Program-made: the position numbers and the translations under genes | Origin: Paraburkholderia gardini | GTDB taxonomy: Bacteria; Pseudomonadota; Gammaproteobacteria; Burkholderiales; Burkholderiaceae | Assembly (NCBI RefSeq): GCF_907164575.1 | Contig: NZ_CAJQYY010000001.1 | Location: 186,001 to 250,000 of the forward strand | Reading direction: 5' to 3' | DNA length: 64,000 nucleotides | The notes under the pieces: generated by a model | Databases searched by the model: none | Told to the model about the DNA's origin: nothing | What the model saw: the letters and a program-made list of their open reading frames with translations, nothing else | In this document: positions 1 through 8,425 of the stretch, piece after piece | Numbering within the stretch: the first letter of the stretch is position 1 | Layout of the letters: each line of letters starts with the position of its first letter

Positions 1-2201
1 TTGGCATCGCGGGCTTTGTCGCGGCGGACGGCGACGTCACCGGTTCGTTCGCCCATCCGGACGTCGTGCTGAACTACAAGGCCGACAACGTGGCGTTCGG
101 CGCGAACCGGCTCGGCCACGCGGAAGGCCACGCCGAGTTGCGCGACGGCGCGAACGGCGCGCTCGTCTTCACGACGGACGCGCGCAACCTTTCGACCGAA
201 GGTGTCGAACTGGCGACCCTCAACGCGCATCTGCGCGGCACGCGTGCGAACCATACGCTCGACGCCGAAGCGACCGGCAAGGTCCGGGAGCGTTCGGTAG
301 ACCTGACCCTTGCCGCCAGCGGCCATCTGACGGACGCGCGCGACGGCACGCACTGGGACGGCACGGTGACGCGTCTGCAGAACCGCGGCACGCCGTCGCT
401 CAATCTCGAATCACCGCTGACGGTGAGCGTCGCCCCGAGCCGCGTGACGCTGGGTTCGACGCATCTGACGCTCGAGACCGCGGTGCTCGATCTGAAATCC
501 TTTGCCTTCGATCACGGCCGGATCCGCTCGGCAGGCGCGATCACCAACATCTCGGTGCCGCGGTTGCAGGAACTGCGGCAGGAAATGACCGGCACGGCGC
601 CGGTTGTCAAAACCGATCTGGTCTTCGACGGCGACTGGGACTTTTCGCTCGGCGAGACGGCCACGGGCCACATCCAGCTGAAGCGTCGCACGGGCGATAT
701 CACAGTCGAGGTCGGGCGCGGTCTGGCATCGCTCGGCATTACGGACATTGCGGCGCGCGCCGATTTCAGCGGCGGCAACCGTCTGAACGCGACCGTGCAT
801 GCGCAGGCGAACCGGCTTGGCGTGATCGACGCCGACGCCCACACGACACTCGTCATGCAGGACGGCATGCTGACGGTCGGTGAAGAAGCGCCGCTGACGG
901 GCAACGTGGTCGCGAACGTACCGTCGCTGAAAACGACTGGCGGCCTGTTCGGCCCGAGCTATCTGCTCGACGGACATCTCGCACTGAAGCTCGCGCTCGC
1001 CGGCACCGCCGCGAAGCCGAACCTGTCGGGCTCGCTGATCGGCGACGGGCTCTCGGCCACGCTCGTCGACCAGGGCGTGCAGCTGAAGGACGGCACGATC
1101 CGCATTGCGCTGTCCGACAATCTCGTCGACTTTCAGCAGGTCGAGTTTCACGGCGCAAGCGGCACGCTGCGCGCCACCGGTCAGGTCAAGCTCGGCGGCC
1201 CGGACCCGGACGTCAAGGCGAGCATCGTCGCCGACAAGCTCGAACTGTTTGCCTCGCCGGATCGTGAACTGTCACTGTCGGGCAATGCGAGCGTCGCGAG
1301 CGCCGGGCCGCTCGGCGGGCTTGCGATCGACGGCAAGTTCAACGTCGACCACGCGCTCTTCGACCTGCCGGAACAGTCGGCGCCGAAGCTCGGTGACGAT
1401 GTGGTGATCGTGCGTCCGGATGGCACGGTGCGCGGCGAGAAGCAGCCGACGGTGGAGGGCAGCGACAAGCCCATCGGGCCGTTCGCGCCGCGCGCGAACA
1501 TCGACATCAACCTTGGCAACAGTTTCCGTTTCCGCGGGCAGGGCGCCGATCTGGGCCTGCGCGGCACGATTACCGCGATGAGCGCGCCGAACCTGCCGCT
1601 GCGCGCGGTGGGCAACGTGCGCGTCACCGAAGGATCGACCTACACCACGTTCGGCCGCAAGCTCGGCATTGAAAACGGCTTCTTCACGTTCAACGGGCCG
1701 GTGGCGAATCCGGGCATCAACATTCTCGCGATGCGCCGCAACCAGCAGGTCGAGGCGGGTGTGCAGGTGACCGGCACGATCCAGTCGCCGGTCGTGAAAC
1801 TCGTGTCCGAGCCGAACGTGGCGGATAATGAAAAGCTCTCGTGGCTGCTGTTCGGTCATGGCACCGATCAGGGCAACAACCTCGGGCAGCAGAGCACGAT
1901 GACGACCGCGCTCGCGCTGCTTGGCAGCGCGAGCGGCAAGAAGATCGCCAACACGCTCGGGCTCGACGAGTTCTCGATCGGGCGCAGCGATGTCGGCCTG
2001 ACGGACCCCGAAGTGGTGATGGTGTCGAAGGCGATCAACGAATGGCTCGTGATCGGCTACGAACAGGGATTGCAGACCGCGAGCAACGCGATCAAGGCGA
2101 CCGTGAACCTGACACGCTACTGGTCGGTTGCCGCGTACGGCGGCACGTTCGAGGGCGTCGAACTCTTCTACACGCGGCGCTTCGACCGGGTCAACTGGTG
2201 A
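1..2201 (+). CDS. tamB: TamB (DUF490) translocation/assembly module protein, C-terminal part
   Basis: This is the 3' end of a tamB gene. The reading frame is already open at base 3 and has no start in the window, so roughly 730 C-terminal residues are present. TamB is an inner-membrane-anchored protein that spans the periplasm and works with the outer-membrane protein TamA in outer-membrane protein insertion and lipid transport. The visible protein is made of repetitive beta-rich stretches of the form 'GTLRATGQVKLGG' and 'NVRVTEGSTYTTFGRKLGIENG'. It includes the conserved C-terminal block 'SWLLFGH' and ends in a short amphipathic, barrel-like strand with a terminal aromatic residue (RRFDRVNW). 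tamA would be expected just upstream, outside the window. The gene stops 7 bp before a strong palindromic terminator shared with metG. Confidence 0.93.
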   Translation, partial: GIAGFVAADGDVTGSFAHPDVVLNYKADNVAFGANRLGHAEGHAELRDGANGALVFTTDARNLSTEGVELATLNAHLRGTRANHTLDAEATGKVRERSVDLTLAASGHLTDARDGTHWDGTVTRLQNRGTPSLNLESPLTVSVAPSRVTLGSTHLTLETAVLDLKSFAFDHGRIRSAGAITNISVPRLQELRQEMTGTAPVVKTDLVFDGDWDFSLGETATGHIQLKRRTGDITVEVGRGLASLGITDIAARADFSGGNRLNATVHAQANRLGVIDADAHTTLVMQDGMLTVGEEAPLTGNVVANVPSLKTTGGLFGPSYLLDGHLALKLALAGTAAKPNLSGSLIGDGLSATLVDQGVQLKDGTIRIALSDNLVDFQQVEFHGASGTLRATGQVKLGGPDPDVKASIVADKLELFASPDRELSLSGNASVASAGPLGGLAIDGKFNVDHALFDLPEQSAPKLGDDVVIVRPDGTVRGEKQPTVEGSDKPIGPFAPRANIDINLGNSFRFRGQGADLGLRGTITAMSAPNLPLRAVGNVRVTEGSTYTTFGRKLGIENGFFTFNGPVANPGINILAMRRNQQVEAGVQVTGTIQSPVVKLVSEPNVADNEKLSWLLFGHGTDQGNNLGQQSTMTTALALLGSASGKKIANTLGLDEFSIGRSDVGLTDPEVVMVSKAINEWLVIGYEQGLQTASNAIKATVNLTRYWSVAAYGGTFEGVELFYTRRFDRVNW

Positions 2202-2208
2202 GCGGAAA

Positions 2209-2242
2209 ATCAAAAAGCACGTCCGCGGACGTGCTTTTTGAT
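2209..2242. terminator. Bidirectional Rho-independent terminator between tamB and metG
   Basis: A perfect 34-bp palindrome carries five A on one flank and five T on the other. It reads AAAAAGCACGTCC / GGACGTGCTTTTT, so it forms a stem followed by a U-tract on both strands. It lies between the convergent ends of tamB and metG and can serve both. Confidence 0.9.
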
Positions 2243-2292
2243 GAGCCGAAGGCGCCGCGCCGGCACGCCTTCAATGCGGGTTACCTCGCTGG

Positions 2293-4452
2293 TTATTTCA
2301 CGCGCATGCCGGGCTTTGCACCGCTGCCCGGTTCGAGCACGTAGATGCCCGGTTCGGCTTTCTCGTCAGCCGCCGATGCCGCGAGCACCATGCCTTCCGA
2401 CAGACCGAACTTCATCTTGCGCGGCGCGAGATTGGCGACCATCACGGTCAGCTTGCCGACGAGCTGCTCCGGCTGATACGCCGACTTGATCCCCGAAAAC
2501 ACGTTGCGGGTTTTCTCTTCGCCGACGTCGAGTGTCAGTTGCAGCAGCTTGTCCGATCCGTCGACCGCGCGGCAGTCGACGATCTTCGCAATCCGCAGAT
2601 CGATTTTCGCGAAATCGTCGATCGAGATGAACGGCGATTCTTCCGCGTCAGCCTTGTTCTCCGAGTTGCCGTTCGACGCCGCGGCCTTTGCCTTCGCTTT
2701 GGCTTTGGCCTTTTCATCCGCGGTCGGCGTGCCGGATTCCGTGGCTTGCAGCGAGTCGCGATTCGCCTCGAGTAGCGCCTCGATCTGCTTCGGATCGACG
2801 CGCGTCATCAGATGCCTGTATGCGTTGATCGCGCGCGCCGGGCTGAGCGGCACCGAGGCATCCGACCACTTGAGCGGCTCGATGCCGAGGAACGCTTCGA
2901 CGCCTTCGGCAAGCTTCGGCAGAACCGGCTTGAGCGCGAGCGAAAGCAGCCGGAACGCCTCGATGCTCACCGAACAGGTTTCATGCAGCGCGACCGCGTT
3001 CGCCGGGTCTTTGGCCTGGTCCCACGGTTTGGCCGTGTCGACGTAGCTGTTGACGGCGTCGGCGAGTTCCATCGTCTGGCGCAGCGCGCGGTTGTACTCG
3101 CGTGCCTCGTAGTTCGCCGCGATCTGCGGGATGGCGGCGCGCAACGTCGCGAGTAGCGGATGATGCATCGCGCTGTCCTGGATGCGGCCGTCGAAGCGCT
3201 TGATCAGGAAGCCCGCCGCGCGGCTCGCGATATTCACGTACTTGCCGACGAGGTCGCTGTTCACGCGTGCCTGGAAGTCGTCGAGGTTCAGATCGAGGTC
3301 TTCCATCGTGCTGTTGAGCTTGGCCGCGAAGTAGTAACGCAGCCACTCCGGATTCAGGCCGGTGTCGATCACGCTTTGCGCGGTGATGAACGTGCCGCGC
3401 GACTTCGACATCTTCGCGCCATCCACCGTCAGGAAGCCGTGCGCGAACACGTTGGTCGGCGTGCGATGCCCCGAGAATTCGAGCATCGCCGGCCAGAACA
3501 GCGTGTGGAAATAGAGGATGTCCTTGCCGATGAAGTGATACTGCTCGGCCGTCGACCCCTTGCGCGTCCACGCGTCGAAATCGATGCCGCGCTTTTCGGC
3601 GAGATTCCTGAAGCTCGCGTAATAGCCGACCGGCGCGTCGAGCCACACGTAGAAATACTTGCCGGGCGCGCCCGGAATCTCGAAGCCGAAGTAGGGCGCG
3701 TCGCGCGAAATGTCCCAGTCGGCGAGCTTCGCCTCGCCCGAATCGCCGAGCCACTCACGCATCTTGTTGGTGGCTTCCGGCTGCGCCAGACCGCCCACCC
3801 AGCCGCGCAGGAAGTTCTCGCAGCGCGGGTCCGACAGGCGGAAGAAATAGTGCGTCGACGTCTTGCGGACCGGCGTGGCGCCCGAGACGACCGAGTACGG
3901 GTTGACCAGATCCGTCGGCAAATAGGTCGAACCGCACACTTCGCAGCTGTCGCCGTACTGGTCTTTCGCGCCGCATTTCGGGCACTCGCCCTTGATGAAG
4001 CGGTCCGGCAGGAACATTTCCCTGACCGGGTCATATGCCTGTTCGATGTCGCGCGCCTCGATCAGGCCGGCCTCGCGCAGCGCGACGTAGACCGATTCGC
4101 TCAGGACGCGATTCTCTTCGGAATCGGTCGAATAGTAGTTGTCGAAGGAAATGCCGAAGCTGTCGAAATCGCGTTTGTGTTCCTGCCAGACCCGGTCGAT
4201 CAACTGCTTCGGCGTGATGCCTTCCTTTTCCGCGCGCAGCATGACCGGCGTGCCGTGCGTATCGTCGGCGCCCACGTAGTAGATCTCGTGCCCGTGCATG
4301 CGCATCGAGCGGACCCAGATGTCCGTCTGGATGTATTCGACCAGGTGGCCAATGTGAATCTGTCCGTTCGCGTACGGAAGCGCGGACGTGACGAGAATCT
4401 GGCGACGGCCCGGCGGCGTGCCTGCGGTGAGATCGGTAGCGGGTGCTGACAT
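2293..4452 (-). CDS. metG: Methionine--tRNA ligase
   Basis: Charges tRNA(Met) with methionine in the cytoplasm (EC 6.1.1.10). The 719-residue protein has the class I signature HIGH at residues 33-36 and KMSKS at 347-351. A four-cysteine zinc knuckle (CPKCG...CEVCG) lies near residues 154-172. The C-terminal region from about residue 610 is a Trbp111-type tRNA-binding domain ([14 protein letters not shown]...). The two parts are joined by a low-complexity Lys/Ala linker near residue 577. The start at 4452 was chosen because the protein opens with the expected leader into '[15 protein letters not shown]'; the frame stays open upstream but that part is not MetG-like. The gene converges on tamB across a shared terminator. 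Confidence 0.97.
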   Translation of the reverse strand: MSAPATDLTAGTPPGRRQILVTSALPYANGQIHIGHLVEYIQTDIWVRSMRMHGHEIYYVGADDTHGTPVMLRAEKEGITPKQLIDRVWQEHKRDFDSFGISFDNYYSTDSEENRVLSESVYVALREAGLIEARDIEQAYDPVREMFLPDRFIKGECPKCGAKDQYGDSCEVCGSTYLPTDLVNPYSVVSGATPVRKTSTHYFFRLSDPRCENFLRGWVGGLAQPEATNKMREWLGDSGEAKLADWDISRDAPYFGFEIPGAPGKYFYVWLDAPVGYYASFRNLAEKRGIDFDAWTRKGSTAEQYHFIGKDILYFHTLFWPAMLEFSGHRTPTNVFAHGFLTVDGAKMSKSRGTFITAQSVIDTGLNPEWLRYYFAAKLNSTMEDLDLNLDDFQARVNSDLVGKYVNIASRAAGFLIKRFDGRIQDSAMHHPLLATLRAAIPQIAANYEAREYNRALRQTMELADAVNSYVDTAKPWDQAKDPANAVALHETCSVSIEAFRLLSLALKPVLPKLAEGVEAFLGIEPLKWSDASVPLSPARAINAYRHLMTRVDPKQIEALLEANRDSLQATESGTPTADEKAKAKAKAKAAASNGNSENKADAEESPFISIDDFAKIDLRIAKIVDCRAVDGSDKLLQLTLDVGEEKTRNVFSGIKSAYQPEQLVGKLTVMVANLAPRKMKFGLSEGMVLAASAADEKAEPGIYVLEPGSGAKPGMRVK

Positions 4453-4862
4453 AGGGATTCTGGGACTTGCGGAAGGACGAAACTTCGATTCTAGCAGGGC
4501 AGACCTGCCGGCGCGGCGCTCGCCGGATGGCCTGGGAACGGGTGAATGCGCTCTGGCAGACACGCGGATGAATTCGGGTGACGGACAGCACAGGGAGGAA
4601 GCGTGGGTCTCGCGGCGCCTTCGCAACGTTCGGTTCAGGCGTGTTGCCGAAAACCGGGCGCCCAAAAAAAAACCGGGGCTGAGCCCCGGAGCAACAACGA
4701 CAAGAGGAGAATGGTGACGCGGCGGCATCGCCAGCCACGTACCGTAAAGACAGACAGTGGATTTTCAGCAGAGTTCGAATTTTTTTCGATTCGCCGCTTT
4801 TATCCGCTGGCCGGCCGTTCCGGCAGGCCGGGTGGCCCGCCATTCCCCTTGCGTAGATGGGG
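4453..4862. other. Intergenic region between metG and the OmpA-family gene
   Basis: About 410 bp with no gene that I can support. It holds the metG upstream region and the terminator of the minus-strand OmpA-family gene. A TAGAAT-like hexamer on the minus strand (plus-strand 4488-4493) could be a metG -10 element, but I see no good -35. Confidence 0.6.
4664..4689 (-). terminator. Rho-independent terminator of the OmpA-family gene
   Basis: Read on the minus strand, an 8-bp GC stem CCGGGGCT/AGCCCCGG is followed by nine T. It lies about 170 bp downstream of the OmpA-family stop codon. Confidence 0.85.
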
Positions 4863-5522
4863 TTACTTCGGTGCCTGACCCGGCTGGGCCGTTGCACGCA
4901 GATAGATTTCGACGCGACGGTTCTGGGCGCGGCCCGCTTCCGTGCTGTTGTCCGCGACCGGCTGCGTCGCGCCCATGCCCTGCGCCGACAGGCGCTGCGC
5001 CGCGACGCCGTGCGTTGCCAGATAGTTCACCACGCTCTGCGCGCGGTTCACCGACAGCGTCTGGTTGTACGCTGCCTGGCCCGTGCTATCCGTATGGCCG
5101 ACCACCTGCGCGATCACTTCCGGGCTTTGGCTGAGCGTCTGGGCGACCTGGTCCAGCACCGGCGCGAACGAAGGCTTGATCGCGTAGCTGTTGGTGTCGA
5201 ACGTGACCGAGCTCGGGATGTTCAGCTTGAGCGAGCCGTCCGGCTGCTCGGTGATCTGCGTGCCGGTGCCCTTCGTGGCGCCCGACAGCTTGTTGTGAAT
5301 TGCCTGCCAGTTGTAGCCGGTGATGCCGCCGACCGCGGCGCCGACGCCCGCGCCGATCGCCGCACCCTTGCCGCCGCCGAAGATCGCGCCAAGACCCGCG
5401 CCCGTTGCCGCACCCACGCCCGTACCGACGGCCGTGTTAGTACCCTGCTGGGACGCGCAGCCCGCGAGCAGCACGCCAGCAACTGCAAACACCGTAAGAT
5501 GGCTGATGATTTTCGTGTTCAT
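4863..5522 (-). CDS. OmpA-family outer-membrane lipoprotein with glycine-zipper segment
   Basis: A predicted outer-membrane lipoprotein of 219 residues that would anchor to peptidoglycan. It has a signal peptide with lipobox LLAGC (lipidated Cys22). A Gly/Ala-rich glycine-zipper stretch follows at about residues 34-75 (GAATGAGLGAIFGG). The C-terminal OmpA/Pal-like domain, about 105-215, contains the peptidoglycan-binding signature 'GHTDSTG...NRAQSVVNYL' and the terminal 'RRVEIYL'. The architecture resembles E. coli YiaD. The ATG at 5522 was chosen because AGAGAGGAA sits just upstream; the TTG six codons earlier overlaps that ribosome site. It is divergent from apbC, and its own terminator is at 4664-4689. 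Confidence 0.93.
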   Translation of the reverse strand: MNTKIISHLTVFAVAGVLLAGCASQQGTNTAVGTGVGAATGAGLGAIFGGGKGAAIGAGVGAAVGGITGYNWQAIHNKLSGATKGTGTQITEQPDGSLKLNIPSSVTFDTNSYAIKPSFAPVLDQVAQTLSQSPEVIAQVVGHTDSTGQAAYNQTLSVNRAQSVVNYLATHGVAAQRLSAQGMGATQPVADNSTEAGRAQNRRVEIYLRATAQPGQAPK

Positions 5523-5797
5523 TTTTGTTCCTCTCTTCAAAAAACCGGTTGTCGACGACTCAGGCAGGATACCGGACAGACTGTCCGTACCGACAGCGGA
5601 AAAGGGGTATCAGGCAAGGCCACGCGCCAGCCACTACAATGATGGCTGATCGCACGGCGATTTGGCCCTTCAGCTAATAGTCGCCGAAGCGTGCCCGGGG
5701 AGCCTGTTTTTCGCAATCCTGTGCAACAATTTCTTTCAATTTCCTGTGGCCGGCGACGATTCGATCCGAGCGTGCCACCTGTGTTCCCGGAGTTTCA

Positions 5798-6886
5798 ATG
5801 AGTATCGATCGGGCTTTGGTCGACGCTGCACTCGCGGCTGTCGCTGACCCTAACACCGGCCACCCGTTCGCGGCGGCAAAGAACCTCAAGAACGTTTCCG
5901 TCGATGATGCAACGGTCAGCGTCGACGTGGTACTCGGCTATCCGGCCACGCGTCAGTTCGCGGCGATCGAGGCGCTGGTCGCCGGCGCGCTGCGCGAGGT
6001 GCCGGGCGTCGCGAACGTCCGCGTGCGGGTGTCGCAGCAAATCGCCGCGCATACCGTGCAACGCGGCGTCAAGCTGCTGCCGAACGTGAAGAACATCGTC
6101 GCCGTGGCATCGGGCAAGGGCGGCGTCGGCAAGAGCACGACGGCCGTGAATCTCGCGCTCGCGCTCGCGAGTGATGGCGCCTCGGTCGGCATTCTGGACG
6201 CCGACATCTATGGCCCGTCGCTGCCGATGATGCTGGGCATCGAGGGCCGGCCGGAATCGCCGGATGGCCAGTCGATGAATCCGCTGACCGGTCACGGCGT
6301 GCAGGCCAACTCGATCGGCTTTCTGGTCGACCAGGACAATCCGATGGTGTGGCGCGGCCCGATGGCGACGTCGGCGCTCGAACAGTTGTTGCGGCAGACG
6401 AACTGGCAGGATCTCGACTATCTGATTGTCGACATGCCGCCGGGCACGGGCGATATCCAGCTGACGCTGTCGCAACGCGTGCCGGTGACGGGCGCGGTGA
6501 TCGTCACGACGCCGCAGGACATCGCGCTCCTCGACGCGAAGAAGGGCCTCAAGATGTTCGAAAAAGTGGGCATTCCGATTCTCGGCATCGTCGAGAACAT
6601 GGGCATGCATATCTGTTCGAACTGCGGTCATGAAGAGCATATCTTCGGCGCCGGCGGCGGCGAGCGCATGGGTAAGGAGTACGGTGTCGACGTGCTCGGC
6701 AGCCTGCCGCTCGATATCGCGATCCGCGAGCAGGCCGACTCCGGGCACCCGACGGTGGTGGCCGATCCGGATGGCCGTATCGCCGATATCTACCGCTCGA
6801 TCGCGCGCAAGGTCGCGATCCATATCGCCGAGCGCGCGCGCGACATGACGTCTAAATTCCCCAATATCGTCGTGCAGAACACCTGA
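5798..6886 (+). CDS. apbC: Iron-sulfur cluster carrier protein ApbC (Mrp family)
   Basis: A cytoplasmic P-loop NTPase that carries and transfers Fe-S clusters to target apoproteins. The 362-residue protein starts with a DUF59/MIP18-like domain (about 1-90). A deviant Walker A motif GKGGVGKST begins near residue 106, followed by the 'DADIYGPSLPMMLG' block and 'VDMPPGTGD'. The cluster-binding CxxC pair is Cys273 and Cys276 (ICSNCGHEEHIFG). Length and motif order are typical of Proteobacterial ApbC/Mrp. A TACAAT hexamer at 5635-5640 is a plausible -10 element, about 160 bp ahead of the ATG. The gene is divergent from the OmpA-family lipoprotein. Confidence 0.96.
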   Translation: MSIDRALVDAALAAVADPNTGHPFAAAKNLKNVSVDDATVSVDVVLGYPATRQFAAIEALVAGALREVPGVANVRVRVSQQIAAHTVQRGVKLLPNVKNIVAVASGKGGVGKSTTAVNLALALASDGASVGILDADIYGPSLPMMLGIEGRPESPDGQSMNPLTGHGVQANSIGFLVDQDNPMVWRGPMATSALEQLLRQTNWQDLDYLIVDMPPGTGDIQLTLSQRVPVTGAVIVTTPQDIALLDAKKGLKMFEKVGIPILGIVENMGMHICSNCGHEEHIFGAGGGERMGKEYGVDVLGSLPLDIAIREQADSGHPTVVADPDGRIADIYRSIARKVAIHIAERARDMTSKFPNIVVQNT

Positions 6887-7047
6887 GGGGTTCGCGCCCG
6901 ACGTGTGCGGGTCCGTGCATCTGCCCGTGCTGGCTATCCGGCAGGTATGTCACATGCGTCAATGCGCGAGGCCGGCGCGGTATCATGTCGGCTTCGAGGT
7001 CGGGCAGGGCGGGCGCAGGGGCGCTCGCCGGCTGACAAGAGGATCGC

Positions 7048-7581
7048 ATGAGACAACGAATCGACGGACAGGCGGTGCATGCGTTCATCGTTCTGACTGC
7101 CAGCAGCCTGCTTCTGTGCGGCTGCACTTCATTCCTGAGACCACAGGAAAAGCGCGCCGACGCGCAGTTGCTGCCCACAGCCGGCAATCTGGCCCGCGGC
7201 ACCGTGACGTTCATCGAGCGCTCGGACGGCGTGCAGGTCACATACAACCTGGCGGGTCTGCCGCCGAACAGCGATCACGCGCTGCAGATCCACGAGCGCG
7301 GCGACTGCAACGCCTCCGACGGGTCCAGCGCCGGCGCGATTTTCTCGCCGGGTGCGGAGCGGCTCAAGGCGGGCGCGCGTGTCGAGGGCGACCTCGGCAA
7401 CATTCACGCGGATTCGAACGGCGTGGCGAGCGGCTTTATCGTGGCGCCGGAGGTCTCGCTCGACGGCGTGCGTTCAGTCGTGCAGCGTTCGGTGCTGCTG
7501 CATCGCGACGCGAGCGATCCGTACGCGTATCCGCAGCATGGCGCGGGCGTTCCGCTCGCGTGCGGACTGATCCGGCAGTGA
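7048..7581 (+). CDS. Cu/Zn superoxide dismutase-like lipoprotein with degenerate metal site
   Basis: A 177-residue SodC-fold protein. It has a signal peptide ending in a lipobox (LLLCGC), so it is probably a membrane-anchored periplasmic lipoprotein. Family landmarks are 'IHERGDCNASDGSSAG', 'EGDLGNIHADSNG', 'RSVLLHRD' and 'GVPLACGLI'. Several metal ligands of true Cu/Zn SODs are missing. The first His of the HxH pair is Gln (LQIH). The bridging His of 'GGHF' is Ile (GAIF). The 'HG' zinc ligand and the His before 'xGDLGN' are also absent. The second HxH histidine, the Asp of GDLG and the late His of 'LLHRD' remain. Superoxide dismutation is therefore doubtful; a structural or inhibitor role is possible. 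The start is preceded by AGAGGA. Confidence 0.85.
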   Translation: MRQRIDGQAVHAFIVLTASSLLLCGCTSFLRPQEKRADAQLLPTAGNLARGTVTFIERSDGVQVTYNLAGLPPNSDHALQIHERGDCNASDGSSAGAIFSPGAERLKAGARVEGDLGNIHADSNGVASGFIVAPEVSLDGVRSVVQRSVLLHRDASDPYAYPQHGAGVPLACGLIRQ

Positions 7582-7772
7582 AATTCCCCGCTACCGGCAA
7601 CTTTCGTTCGATCGCGTAAAATAAGCGCCTTTCGTCGGGCGCCAGCCGGGCAGCGCGTGGGTCACCGCCTGCCGGCCGGCCCCGGATCCGGCCCGCGGCC
7701 CGGCCGCGTATCTGGCTCACTTGCTTACGTCGGGCTTCTATCCGGCTTTTATCCGTCAGGCAGCGTTCAACT

Positions 7773-8342
7773 ATGACCATCAAATCCGACAAGTGGATCC
7801 GGCGCATGGCCGCGTCGCACAACATGATCGAGCCGTTTGCGCCCGACCAGGTCCGCGTCTCCGAGGACGGCCGGAAGATCGTCAGCTATGGCACGTCGAG
7901 CTACGGCTACGATATCCGCTGCGCCAACGAATTCAAGATCTTCACGAACATCAATTCGACGATTGTCGACCCGAAGAACTTCGACGAAAAATCGTTCGTC
8001 GACTTCAGGGGCGACGTCTGTATCATTCCGCCGAATTCGTTCGCGCTCGCGCGCACCGTCGAGTATTTCCGCATTCCGCGTAGCGTCCTGACCGTCTGTC
8101 TCGGCAAGTCCACGTACGCGCGCTGCGGGATCATCGTCAACGTGACGCCGTTCGAGCCGGAGTGGGAAGGGCACGTCACGCTCGAATTCTCAAATACGAC
8201 ACCTTTGCCTGCCAAAATCTACGCGAACGAAGGCGTCGCGCAGGTGCTGTTTTTCGAAAGCGACGAGATTTGTGAAACGTCGTACGCGGATCGCGGCGGC
8301 AAGTATCAAGGCCAGCACGGCGTGACGTTGCCTAAAACGTGA
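7773..8342 (+). CDS. dcd: dCTP deaminase
   Basis: Deaminates dCTP to dUTP, feeding dTMP synthesis (EC 3.5.4.13). The 189-residue protein matches the usual length. It contains '[16 protein letters not shown]', '[13 protein letters not shown]' and the catalytic block '[15 protein letters not shown]', with the general base Glu138 at the position known from E. coli Dcd. The C-terminal '[13 protein letters not shown]' closes over the triphosphate. Upstream, 7582-7772 is non-coding with a TAAAAT hexamer at 7617-7622. A strong hairpin follows the stop, separating dcd from the decarboxylase gene. Confidence 0.97.
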   Translation: MTIKSDKWIRRMAASHNMIEPFAPDQVRVSEDGRKIVSYGTSSYGYDIRCANEFKIFTNINSTIVDPKNFDEKSFVDFRGDVCIIPPNSFALARTVEYFRIPRSVLTVCLGKSTYARCGIIVNVTPFEPEWEGHVTLEFSNTTPLPAKIYANEGVAQVLFFESDEICETSYADRGGKYQGQHGVTLPKT

Positions 8343-8377
8343 CGCGCGAGGCGCATTGACTCACCGGCTACTCGGGT

Positions 8378-8413
8378 GACCGCTGCGCAACAGAAGCAGC
8401 GGTCGTTCTTTTT
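8378..8413 (+). terminator. Terminator or attenuator between dcd and the decarboxylase gene
   Basis: A 9-bp GC-rich stem GACCGCTGC/GCAGCGGTC with a 9-nt loop is followed by GTTCTTTTT. The T-tract directly abuts the GGAG ribosome site (8414-8417) of the decarboxylase gene, so it may act as an attenuator as well as the dcd terminator. Confidence 0.75.
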
Positions 8414-8425
8414 GGAGAATCGCCC

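Noticed and set aside
4453..4728. N-terminal extension of MetG
   Set aside because: The frame stays open for 92 codons upstream, but the added sequence is basic low-complexity and not MetG-like; the ATG at 4452 gives the normal start.
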